This document shows, one piece after another, positions 16,640 to 24,306 of a DNA stretch of 64,000 bases. The notes under the pieces were generated by a model, which worked only from the letters and a program-made list of their open reading frames with translations, was not told where the DNA came from and ran no database searches. A program made the translations under genes and the position numbers. How positions within the stretch are numbered: position 1 is the stretch's first letter; each line of letters opens with the position of its first letter. This stretch comes from Streptomyces sp. NBC_01260. GTDB lineage: Bacteria; Actinomycetota; Actinomycetes; Streptomycetales; Streptomycetaceae. Location: assembly GCF_036226405.1 (NCBI RefSeq), contig NZ_CP108464.1:3596001-3660000 (forward strand). Reading direction: 5' to 3'.

Positions 16640-17642
16640 AGGGTTGCTCATCAGCGCCGAACCGTCTGCGCGTATGAGGCCGGGCAGATGGACGGGGCTC
16701 AAGGACGTCGCTTGGGGCGGTCGTCCCAGCGGTGGGTGGTCCAGGCTCGGCGGATCAGGCTACGGACGGTGATGATCGTGTCTGCGAGGTCGAAGAAGGC
16801 GTTGGCGACGGTCGCACGACGCTCGTAGCAGCGGGCAAGGCGGTGGAAGGCGTTCTGCCAGGCGTGGGTGCGCTCGACGTGCCACCGATCCCTGGCCTGG
16901 ATCGGCGCCTTCTCGCCCTTGTGCGCGATGCGGCCGTGCAGGTTGCGGGCAGCGAGTTCGGTGCGGGTCTTGTCCGAGTCGTAGCCGGCGTCCAGGTGCA
17001 CGGTGATGTCGTCGGGCAGCGGTCCCAGGTGCTCCAGCAAGTCCAGGGTCGGGGCGAGCAGTGGGAAGTCGTGGCGGTTCGCTCCGGCGAGGACCCTGCC
17101 GAGCGGGATTCCGTAACCATCGGTCATGCCCGAGCGTTTGAGGCCTTGCTTGCCGCGGTCCACCGGTGAGCGCCCGGCGACCTCGCCGCCGCCGGGGGCC
17201 TTGGTGATGGAGCCGTCGATGGCGATCTGGTCGAGCACGAGTCCGACGATCCGGTCGTAGGACTCCAGCGCGATCTGCTTGAGCCGGGCGAAGACGCCGA
17301 GGGAGATCCACTCGTCGCGGCGGTTGCGGATGGTGGTCGCCGAGCAGGTGGTGTCGGCGATCGCCTGGTACGAGCAGCCGAACCGCAGCAGTCGCAGTAG
17401 CTTGTCGAACACGATCCGGTCGCCGATGCGGGGCCGGTGACACCCCAACGGGTGGGCCGGATCGACCGCGGGACGCTCGGGCAGCAGCGCCGCAAATTGG
17501 TCCCACAGCGGGTCGGTCAGCCATGCGGGAAGAACGGGCACAGGTCTCCCCAGTGACCACAGAGCGTCGCAACTCCATGATCACGGAGACCAGTCCCCTC
17601 CTCGCTGTCCGGGTGCCCCATCCGCCTATCTGCGCAGGCTCT
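16640..17642 (-). mobile_element. Intact-looking IS5-family insertion sequence
   Basis: The element carries one transposase gene. The right end, taken from shared sequence with the remnant at 15 kb, is near 17642 (inward sequence AGAGCCTGCGCAG). The left end is less sure, near 16640, where GGGTTGCTCA may be the partner end. A clean terminal inverted repeat and target duplication could not be fixed by eye. Confidence 0.7.
16699..17541 (-). CDS. IS5-family transposase
   Basis: 280 residues in one frame. N-terminal DUF4096-like domain (LTDPLWDQFAALLPE) and helix-turn-helix region (FGCSYQAIADTTCSATTI) precede the DDE nuclease: first Asp in QIAIDGSITK, second in VHLDAGYDS, Glu in WHVERTHAW. All three are present and there is no programmed frameshift, so it is likely active. 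GTG start at 17541. Related copies are frequent in Streptomyces. Confidence 0.9.
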   Translation of the reverse strand: MPVLPAWLTDPLWDQFAALLPERPAVDPAHPLGCHRPRIGDRIVFDKLLRLLRFGCSYQAIADTTCSATTIRNRRDEWISLGVFARLKQIALESYDRIVGLVLDQIAIDGSITKAPGGGEVAGRSPVDRGKQGLKRSGMTDGYGIPLGRVLAGANRHDFPLLAPTLDLLEHLGPLPDDITVHLDAGYDSDKTRTELAARNLHGRIAHKGEKAPIQARDRWHVERTHAWQNAFHRLARCYERRATVANAFFDLADTIITVRSLIRRAWTTHRWDDRPKRRP

Positions 17643-17760
17643 TACGAGGTCACCCGTATACCGGAGCTTCGTTGCGTACGTGACGCCCTTCCAGGAGATC
17701 ACCGGCCGGCCGTGACCGACGACGCCGCGTGATCACTCCGACTTTGATTCAGCCCTGCCG

Positions 17761-17806
17761 CCGGGCAGAGGTGAATTCAGTCGCACCCAGAATTCACCCC
17801 TGCCGG
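17761..17806 (-). terminator. Strong hairpin downstream of the crystallin-like gene
   Basis: Arms at 17761-17778 and 17790-17806 pair over about 17 bp with one bulge and one mismatch; the inner 9 bp (GGTGAATTC and GAATTCACC) are perfect, with an 11-nt loop. Its place between the IS element and the small secreted protein gene fits a terminator, though no T-tract follows. Confidence 0.5.
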
Positions 17807-17813
17807 GGAAAGG

Positions 17814-17880
17814 TTGAATCCGCGAAGGATTGAATCCGCGAAGGGATTAAACCCGTGAAGCGGACTGAATCCATGAAGGA
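17814..17880. repeat. Four degenerate 16-18-bp tandem repeats
   Basis: Units start at 17814, 17830, 17847 and 17865; the first two share TTGAATCCGCGAAGG, the others differ at 3-5 positions. They lie 3' of the crystallin-like gene in noncoding DNA that is less GC-rich than the surroundings. Confidence 0.75.
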
Positions 17881-17934
17881 TCGCGAGTCGGCACGGCCTT
17901 CCCGAAGCGCCGGCCCGCGCCTCCGCCGGAGGGT

Positions 17935-18288
17935 CTAGAGGATTTCGATGTCCTTGACCCGCGGCGGGTTGTTCGGGAACGTGATGTCGGTCCACCGGTT
18001 GATGCGCACCGAGTCGCCGTTCGCGTCGTAGTAGATGAGATCGTTGTTGCCCGTCGAAATGCGGTCGACCCACCAGTTGCCGAAGCCGGTCCGGCCCTTG
18101 TTGGCGTAGCAGTCCACGCTGGTGCTGCCGTCCAGGTGGGACCAGATCTTCAGGAAGTCCTCCCCGCCACGGCACTCGACGTGGTCGATGGCGAAGGCGT
18201 TGCTCGTGGGCATGACCATCGTGACCGCCGCGGTGGCGGCGATCGCCACGCCCAGGGAACGGGCGATCCTCTTCGTCTTCGAGATCAC
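17935..18288 (-). CDS. Small secreted beta/gamma-crystallin-like protein
   Basis: 117 residues. Signal peptide of about 33 residues (basic start, hydrophobic core AIAATAAVTMVMP, cleavage after SNAFA). The mature part of about 84 residues has FLKIWSH, STSVDCYANKGRTGFGNWW and YYDANGDSVRINRWT, resembling Streptomyces killer-toxin-like or metalloprotease-inhibitor-type beta/gamma crystallins; two cysteines could pair. GTG start with AAGGAG upstream. Whether it is a toxin, inhibitor or structural protein is open. Base composition is a little lower in GC than its neighbours. Confidence 0.75.
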   Translation of the reverse strand: MISKTKRIARSLGVAIAATAAVTMVMPTSNAFAIDHVECRGGEDFLKIWSHLDGSTSVDCYANKGRTGFGNWWVDRISTGNNDLIYYDANGDSVRINRWTDITFPNNPPRVKDIEIL

Positions 18289-18669
18289 AACTTCTCCTTC
18301 ATTCGATAATCGAACGGCAAGGACACGCTACGACCGGACAAAATGAAGACACGTCGAAAAGATATTCGCCCGCCTCCATACAGCCCTTCGCATGGCCCTT
18401 CCGTCGCCCCGTTTAATGCTCCTGCTCCACGAAGATCCCGCAGGGAAGCTGTGTATGGCAATCATCCACGCCTGCCCGGTCCGGAATGCACCCCTAAATG
18501 TCTAGATCGAGACGGTAGGGAAGGTTCGTGCCTATTTCCTTTCACGCCGGCCGTGAGCCCTTTCTGCCGGATAATCGAGCACTGTTCGAGCTCGGCCATG
18601 CCATGACGGCCGGGAAGCTTTTGGCCAATGAGGGCCATCCCCGCACCGGCGAACACGTTCGATCCGAAC
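18289..18669. other. Intergenic region without a supported gene
   Basis: About 380 bp that are relatively AT-rich. It should hold the promoter of the crystallin-like gene on the minus strand near 18300-18345. A frame from GTG 18528 (MPISFHAGREPFLPDN) has an AGGGAAGG site but runs into the TetR gene in another frame and shows no family resemblance. Confidence 0.4.
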
Positions 18670-18699
18670 TTGTTCGGCCCATCGGCCGTTCGTTACGGT
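18670..18699 (+). promoter_or_regulatory. Likely promoter of the TetR gene, leaderless
   Basis: TTGTTC (18670-18675) and TACGGT (18694-18699) are spaced 18 bp, and the ATG at 18707 follows 7 nt after the -10 hexamer. There is no ribosome site, so transcription probably starts at or next to the ATG. Confidence 0.5.
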
Positions 18700-18706
18700 G
18701 GACCGC

Positions 18707-19420
18707 ATGGAATCCGACACCGACCAGCCACGACGCAGCCGCCGGGAGCGCCCTGCCAAGCCCGCACTCTCGCGGAACGGGATCGTGGCCACGGCGGTCG
18801 GGATCATGCGGTCCGAAGGGCTGGGGAAGGTGACCATGCGCCGCCTGGCGCAGGAGCTGGACACGGGTCCCGCCTCGCTCTACGTGTACGTCGCCAACAC
18901 GGCCGAGCTGCACGCGGCGATCCTCGACGAGCTGCTCGGAACGCTGCACGTCGCGGACGGCGGCGACTGGCGCGAGCGGCTGGAGGGGCTGCTCACCTCG
19001 TACACGGACACCCTCTTCGAGCACCCCGGCCTGGCGCGCGCCGCGCTGATGATCCGCCCCAGCGGCACGCACTACTTCCGGCTGGTCGAGTCGCTTCTCG
19101 CGCTGCTCGACGAGGGCGGCATCCCGCCCGGCCAGGCGGCCTGGGGCGTGGACGTACTGCTGCAGTACGCGACCGCGACGGCGGCGGAACAGGCGACGCG
19201 GGACCAGTCCGCCCACACGCGGGCCGAGTGGGACTCCCTCACGGGCGCCCTGCGCGGAACGTCCGGACGCACCCACCCGCACATCGCGGGCCTGGCCGCG
19301 CAGCTGGTCTCCGGCACGGCGGAGCAGCGCATGTCATGGGGCATCGCGACCCTGATCAACGGCATCAGGGACACGCCCGTACCCGCAGCGGACGTCCCGG
19401 CCGGGGGCGCACAGATCTGA
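18707..19420 (+). CDS. TetR/AcrR-family regulator
   Basis: 237 residues. HTH at about 20-65: SRNGIVATAVGIMRSEGLGK, then VTMRRLAQELDTGPASLYVY as recognition helix. The C-terminal ligand domain resembles TetR_C of the class with ALMIRPSGTHYF. Start at ATG 18707; a GTG at 18698 is within the promoter -10. No divergent partner gene is present, so its target is unknown. Confidence 0.85.
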   Translation: MESDTDQPRRSRRERPAKPALSRNGIVATAVGIMRSEGLGKVTMRRLAQELDTGPASLYVYVANTAELHAAILDELLGTLHVADGGDWRERLEGLLTSYTDTLFEHPGLARAALMIRPSGTHYFRLVESLLALLDEGGIPPGQAAWGVDVLLQYATATAAEQATRDQSAHTRAEWDSLTGALRGTSGRTHPHIAGLAAQLVSGTAEQRMSWGIATLINGIRDTPVPAADVPAGGAQI

Positions 19421-19563
19421 CCGGCCCGACCGGACCAGCCATGCGGCCGATCCGACCCCGGGGCTCAAGCGTCGAGATCCGAGCGCTCTTTCAGCGGAAT
19501 GGGTGGAGGGATTGAATACCCGCCCACCCACCCTGACCGGCGAGTTGACCATGTGTGACCGAC

Positions 19564-19593
19564 TTGCGACGGGTGGTGACGACGCTCTAACGT
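19564..19593 (+). promoter_or_regulatory. Candidate vegetative promoter
   Basis: TTGCGA (19564-19569) and TAACGT (19588-19593) with an 18-bp spacer, about 80 bp before the start of the gene at 19673. Confidence 0.4.
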
Positions 19594-19672
19594 CAGCCGG
19601 GACACGACGGCCCCCGCCGGTGCGGAAACACCGAGCAGGGGCCTGACCACTTCGATCGTCAGGACCGATCTC

Positions 19673-20575
19673 ATGGCTGTCCGCCAGCTTAGTGCTGCCT
19701 CTCCCCTCGCGCCCGTGTCCCCGCCCACGCTCGACCACCCGATGGCCAGTCCCGGGTACGGCAAGCGTTCGGCCCCGGACCAACGCCCTCGCACCGGGCA
19801 CGACTTCACCCACCTCCTCCCCCGTGACGCCGCCGTCGCCGCGTACCTCGACGGGCTGTGCGACGGCGCCGACATCTCCGTGAAGACGCTGGCCAAGGCC
19901 CTCCCGTACGGCCAGTGCGCGCTGCGGACCACGCTGAACCGCCTCCAGGAAGCCGGACATCTGCGCCGGGGCAGCGAGTGCGTGGCGACCGAGGAGGTGC
20001 TGCTCTGGGTGACGCGGACGTTCTTCTCCCGCACCGCGCGCGACGACGCGTGGTGGGCGGCGTTCACCAGGGGCGACGTACCGCAGGAGCAGCCCCAACG
20101 CCCCATCCGCTCCCGCTCGTTCATCCTGCTCGCCGCCCTCGGGCGCAAGGCGCCCGCACTGACGCTGTCGCAGGCGGACTGCGTGGCACTGGAACCGCGG
20201 CTGGGCGAGTGGTTCGAGCGCGGCGCCACCGAGGCGGAGATCCTGCACGCCCTGACCGAGGGCCTGCCGTCGCCGGTCCACCACGCGGCGGGGCTCGTCC
20301 GCCGACGCCTGCGGGACAAACTCCCGCCCGCCCGGGTCGCCGCTCCCCCGCACCGCACGGCCGCACTCCGCACCCTGGAGTGCGGCGAATGCCGCGCACC
20401 GGCCGCCCCGGAGGCCCTGACGGGCGGGCTGTGCGGCACCTGCCGGGGCGGCAACCCGGGCCCCGCCCCCACCGCCCACGGCCCGCAGGGCGCCGTCCCC
20501 GTCCAGGGCGTACGGGCCAGGATGAGCGCGGTACGGGCGGGGCTGGCACCCCGGGCGGAGCGGGCCCGCCGGTAG
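19673..20575 (+). CDS. Putative helix-turn-helix protein with zinc ribbon
   Basis: 300 residues. Residues about 50-100 (PRDAAVAAYLDGLCDGADIS, then LPYGQCALRTTLNRLQEAGH) look like a winged helix of the MarR/replication-initiator type. The C-terminal third has two CxxC pairs (CGEC and CGTC, about 20 residues apart), a probable zinc ribbon. I know similar Streptomyces proteins only as hypothetical regulators. Start ATG with AGGA upstream; stands alone. Confidence 0.6.
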   Translation: MAVRQLSAASPLAPVSPPTLDHPMASPGYGKRSAPDQRPRTGHDFTHLLPRDAAVAAYLDGLCDGADISVKTLAKALPYGQCALRTTLNRLQEAGHLRRGSECVATEEVLLWVTRTFFSRTARDDAWWAAFTRGDVPQEQPQRPIRSRSFILLAALGRKAPALTLSQADCVALEPRLGEWFERGATEAEILHALTEGLPSPVHHAAGLVRRRLRDKLPPARVAAPPHRTAALRTLECGECRAPAAPEALTGGLCGTCRGGNPGPAPTAHGPQGAVPVQGVRARMSAVRAGLAPRAERARR

Positions 20576-20630
20576 CGGACGGACTGCCCGTTGACCTCCT
20601 TGCCGGTCTGATCACGGCAGCTGCACCGTC

Positions 20631-20765
20631 GTGGGCCTGGCGACCGTGTGGACCGGCCTTCCGTGGCTGCTCGTGCCCACCGTCTGCGGGGCGGCCGTCG
20701 CGCTCACGGCGTGGTTCCTCCACCGGGACCTGCGGCTCGGACGGGTCGGCCGGTCCGGCCCGTAG
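20631..20765 (+). pseudogene. Possible remnant of a membrane protein
   Basis: A 44-codon frame from GTG 20631 reads VGLATVWTGLPWLLVPTVCG and ends in a hydrophobic helix followed by HRDLRLGR, like the final helix of a transporter. No ribosome site is visible. Most likely the tail of a lost gene. Confidence 0.3.
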
Positions 20766-20841
20766 CGGAGGCGGGCCGGTGGCGGGAGCCGCGCCGCAAA
20801 CCACTGGCGGGCACGGGCCCTCACGAACGACCATGGCACGC

Positions 20842-21402
20842 ATGAGCGACCGACCCGCACGATGGAGCCAGGCAACCGTCTACCCCGACATGTGGACCGA
20901 CCCCGACGACGACCCCCGCAACGGCGAAGGAGTCAGCCCGGACGGCGAACTGCCCACACTTCAGGACTTTCTGACGGACTACCGCCTCACCCTGCGGATG
21001 AAGTGCGAGGGCCTGGACGCGGAGCAGCTGGCCCGTCGGCCGGTTCCGCCGTCGACCATGTCGCTGCTCGGGCTGGTCCGGCACCTCGCCGAGGTGGAGC
21101 GAGACTGGCTGAACTGGATCAGTGACGGTGAGCCGAAGCCGAAGCTGTACGGCAAGCGCGACGCGGACTTCGACGGAGCCGTCGCCGACCAGGCCGTCGT
21201 CGAGGCCGCCTACGCCGACCTGGCCCGCGAACAGGCCGCGACCGACGCCGCCCTGGCCGAGCACCCGGACCTGGGCAAGCGCCTGGGCAAGGACGGCATC
21301 GCGGTACGGGAGTTGATGGTCCACCGGATCGAGGAGTACGCCCGCCACTGCGGCCACGCCGACCTGCTGCGCGAGTGCATCGACGGCCGGGTGGGCCAGT
21401 AG
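20842..21402 (+). CDS. DinB superfamily protein (DUF664)
   Basis: 186 residues, four-helix DinB/mycothiol-dependent-like fold. Family features: LTDYRLTLRMKCEGLDAEQL, MSLLGLVRHLAEVERDWLNW (metal-binding His in the second helix), and the end VHRIEEYARHCGHADLLREC with the other two histidines. Such proteins may be mycothiol-dependent enzymes; the reaction is unknown. ATG 20842 or 20833 (three residues longer); no strong ribosome site. Confidence 0.82.
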   Translation: MSDRPARWSQATVYPDMWTDPDDDPRNGEGVSPDGELPTLQDFLTDYRLTLRMKCEGLDAEQLARRPVPPSTMSLLGLVRHLAEVERDWLNWISDGEPKPKLYGKRDADFDGAVADQAVVEAAYADLAREQAATDAALAEHPDLGKRLGKDGIAVRELMVHRIEEYARHCGHADLLRECIDGRVGQ

Positions 21403-21562
21403 CCGGCTGAGCCGGCGGGGTGGGCCGACTCGGCGTCGTGCTCGGGGTCAGTGGGCTCATGCGATCATACGGGCGGCTCTCGATGGACCGGTGCGCAGTC
21501 AACTGACCGGACGGGTACGGCGATCGAGCCATCGAGCCATCGAGCGAGACCGGGAGTGCGAT

Positions 21563-22687
21563 GTGAGCGGGGCTGGGGGGCACGACGGGTCGTCCGTGTC
21601 CGAAGAGGAGTGGGAGCGGTTCCTCCGTGAATCGGTGACGGGTGCGGCCGGGGCCCCCGTGGAGCCCTCGGCGCGCGCCCGCGAGGTGGAGCGGCGGCTG
21701 CGGGAGCGCCCCGGGCCGCCGGAAGGCTGGCGTACGTATTCACCGGCCCGGCCCCGGCGCAGGACAGGCTGGTACCTGACCGGGCTGGTGACGGCCGCCG
21801 CCCTCCTGGTCGTGGCGCTCTTCCCGCAGCAGGTCGTCGGCTGGTTCGGGGGCAAGGACGGCGGGCAGGACGGGGCGCCGTTGGCCGCCGAGTCGGACAG
21901 CCCGCGAAAGGCTCCCGGCGCCGGGCCGGATCTGCGCCCCACCCTCGCCGAACCCTTCCGGGGTTCGCCTGCCGCCCGCTGGGCCGACGGAGCGGCGGGG
22001 ATCACCGTGCCACCGGCCGGGGCGACCGGCTGGATGGACGCCGCCCAGGTCGAGCGGGCACTGCGGCAGAGCCGGGACTTCCTGGTGGCCGCGGGGCTCA
22101 ACTCCCGCGTGCTGCGCGGCGAGCGGCCCGCGAAGGCGATCGCGCTGCTGAACCCGCACCAGACGGACGTCCAGGAGTATCTCCGTACCGCCCTGTCATC
22201 GACGGCGCCCACCGACAAGACCGACCCGCTGCTGTTGTTCAGCCGCTTCCGGCCGGGGCAGTCCCGGCTGGTCGGTGACGTGGTCAGGACGCGCGGTCGG
22301 CTCACGTACAGGGAGGGGAAACGGGGGGCGGTCGAGGTGACGGCGGACGTCACCTTCGTGTACCCGGTCACCCCGGCCGGCGACAGCGGACAGGACGCCG
22401 AGGTCGTCCGTACGATCGTGCGGCGCGAGGTGGTGATGAGCTGGGACGACCCGGCCGAGGTCATCACCGAACCGGGCACGATGTCCCTCGTCTCGTACGC
22501 GCTCGACACGACCAACGGCGGCTGCTCCGCCCCGACCGGCTACTTCGTGCCACCCTTCGGCGCGGCCGACGAGCAGTCCGCCGACGAGGCCCACCACGTC
22601 GATCCGTACGACCGCAGCAAGCCGATCGGCATGGGCGACGGCACGGCGGCCACGGGCGACAGCTGCGCGACCGCCACCCGCTCCTAA
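21563..22687 (+). CDS. Membrane-anchored protein of unknown function
   Basis: 374 residues. N-terminal cytoplasmic part of about 75 residues (SEEEWERFLRESVTGAAGAP), one transmembrane helix near residues 76-95 (YLTGLVTAAALLVVALFP), then an extracellular domain of about 270 residues with LNPHQTDVQEYLRTALSS and a cysteine pair in the C-terminal 60 residues. I recognise it as a Streptomyces conserved protein without function. GTG 21563 is preferred because CGGGAG precedes it. Confidence 0.65.
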   Translation: MSGAGGHDGSSVSEEEWERFLRESVTGAAGAPVEPSARAREVERRLRERPGPPEGWRTYSPARPRRRTGWYLTGLVTAAALLVVALFPQQVVGWFGGKDGGQDGAPLAAESDSPRKAPGAGPDLRPTLAEPFRGSPAARWADGAAGITVPPAGATGWMDAAQVERALRQSRDFLVAAGLNSRVLRGERPAKAIALLNPHQTDVQEYLRTALSSTAPTDKTDPLLLFSRFRPGQSRLVGDVVRTRGRLTYREGKRGAVEVTADVTFVYPVTPAGDSGQDAEVVRTIVRREVVMSWDDPAEVITEPGTMSLVSYALDTTNGGCSAPTGYFVPPFGAADEQSADEAHHVDPYDRSKPIGMGDGTAATGDSCATATRS

Positions 22688-22757
22688 GGGCTGCCCCGGT
22701 GAGCGGGCCACCGCACGAAAACACTTGGTCAGACCGGTACGCCTGCTCGTCTGGGAC

Positions 22758-22859
22758 ATGGGCCGGCGCATCGCCCGCTCGGTCCCGGACCGCCGCCTCA
22801 CGTACGCTCTGGTCGGCATGCTCCTGGCACTGGCCCCGTATCTCGCGTTCCACTCCTGA
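22758..22859 (+). pseudogene. Possible short membrane-protein remnant
   Basis: A 33-codon frame (MGRRIARSVPDRRLTYALVG, then a hydrophobic stretch ending APYLAFHS) resembles the last helix of a permease. No ribosome site; upstream of the ATG the frame stays open for a few codons. Listed as a remnant with low confidence. Confidence 0.25.
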
Positions 22860-22890
22860 GACGGCAGGTGGCCCCAGTCGGCGGTTGCCG

Positions 22891-23649
22891 TCAGCCGGTC
22901 GGTCCCGGCATACCCGCCCTCACCGACCGGTCGATCTCGATGCTCAGCTGGGAACCCAGTTCCGCGAAGCCCAGGGCGGCCGCGACCCGCCGGGAGGCGG
23001 GAGGCCGCGCACGCCACTGCGGCAGCAGGCCGGCAGCCAGCGCATGGGCGACCGCAGCCGAGCCCGTCACCCGCGCCAGCCCCCGCCCCCGCACCGCCGG
23101 CGCGGTCAGGACTCCGATGTGAGCGGTCCGGCGCGGCCAGCGCAGATAGCCGGCAGCAGCAACCACCTCACCGTGCTCACGGACCACGAAGACAGGTGAC
23201 GTGATGTCATTCAGCGCGGCCTCCCCGGCGTCCTCGTCACCGGCCGCCATCTCCAGACGCCGCAGCTCCGGGTGGCCCGCTGGTAGGTGCTCCACCGGCA
23301 GCACACCGGCTTCCACGGGTCGAAAACCCTCTGGTGCGACATACGACAACGCAGCCGGTCCGAGCGTCCTCGCGACGGGCAGCACGTCCCGGACCAGCGT
23401 GTCGTTCACGACGTGCTCCGGCGACAGACCGGCCAGTGCGTCACGAACGAGCGCGGCGGCGCTCCTGTCCGGCACGGTCACGATCGATGATCCGCCCAGA
23501 GCCACCGCGCCGACCCAGCCGGCTGGGCACAACCCGGAATCCTGAGAGACCACCACGGTCACACCACCCGCAGGCGCGAACGCCACCGGCACCCTGGCCA
23601 GTTCCTCCCACAGTCCACGGGCTCCGAGCAGCAACGGGTCGATCGGCAT
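22891..23649 (-). CDS. GNAT-family N-acetyltransferase
   Basis: 252 residues. N-terminal 140 residues are a variable domain; the GNAT core is in the last 100: FVVREHGEVVAAAGYLRWP, then HIGVLTAPAVRGRGLARVTG, with the acetyl-CoA loop R-G-R-G-L-A, then a final strand FAELGSQLSIEI. ATG 23649. The substrate is unknown. The remains of an MFS gene lie just upstream on the same strand. Confidence 0.82.
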   Translation of the reverse strand: MPIDPLLLGARGLWEELARVPVAFAPAGGVTVVVSQDSGLCPAGWVGAVALGGSSIVTVPDRSAAALVRDALAGLSPEHVVNDTLVRDVLPVARTLGPAALSYVAPEGFRPVEAGVLPVEHLPAGHPELRRLEMAAGDEDAGEAALNDITSPVFVVREHGEVVAAAGYLRWPRRTAHIGVLTAPAVRGRGLARVTGSAAVAHALAAGLLPQWRARPPASRRVAAALGFAELGSQLSIEIDRSVRAGMPGPTG

Positions 23650-23692
23650 GGGACCGATCCTGCCACGCGGATTCAGCGGCCGACTCGGTATG

Positions 23693-24060
23693 TCACTCGG
23701 CAACCGGTCTTCCGGGAAGCGCCACGACAGCGAGGAGGAGCGGCGGGACCGTGACCGTCGCGCAGCTGCCGAGGGCCAGCCAGTAGAGGTGCCCCTGACC
23801 GTTGCGGTGCAGCAGCAGAAACAGTGCGCCGCCGCACAGCGCGCCCAGCGCCTCGCCGGTGGTCCAGCAGACCTGCCGGAGGTTGAACGGCCGAGCACCA
23901 GCGCCAGCACCGGCATTGCCGTGTACAGGCCCAGCGAGACGAGCAGATGATGCGCCGACAACACGGAGGTGAGCCGTGCGCGCTGCTGCGGCCCGGCCTC
24001 GGGCGGCAGGCCGGATCGGGAAGGATTCGGGGCATGGTCGGGCGAGGATTCCTCGGACAC
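23693..24060 (-). pseudogene. MFS transporter pseudogene, internally deleted and frameshifted
   Basis: From GTG 24060 (GGGAG site upstream) the frame encodes MSEESSPDHAPNPSRS and a first transmembrane helix ending TAMPVLALVLG. The protein sequence then continues only in another frame, with GEALGALCGGALFLLLHRNG and a last helix ending at 23693. About 120 residues remain where an MFS protein has about 400, so the centre is deleted. Confidence 0.7.
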
Positions 24061-24306
24061 GGCAGCGATCTCCCATGAGGGGATGCGCCCACCGCGCGAG
24101 CGAAGCGTTCAGCCGGTGGGCGTGGCGAAGTGGACGGCGTCCGGTGCGCACAGCAAGGCACACCGCGCGGATGCGGTGTTCACGAGCAGCGCCTCCCACA
24201 CTTCGCCGGGTGGACCCCCGGCACGTCCGGCCATTCTCGCCCCCGGTCCGGGCCTGCGCAACGGCGCACTTCGCCGTCCCCGACCGGCGGGCCACCACAC
24301 TGCCGG

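Noticed and set aside
14974..17642. Functional composite transposon
   Set aside because: The left copy is a 200-bp remnant, and no matching target duplication or shared terminal repeat could be shown.
17814..17880. CRISPR array
   Set aside because: Repeats are contiguous without spacers and there are no cas genes. The same holds for 46609-46685 and 51434-51490.
18528..18833. Possible gene from GTG 18528 with a ribosome site
   Set aside because: It runs 127 bp into the TetR gene in another frame and resembles nothing known; the TetR promoter lies inside it.
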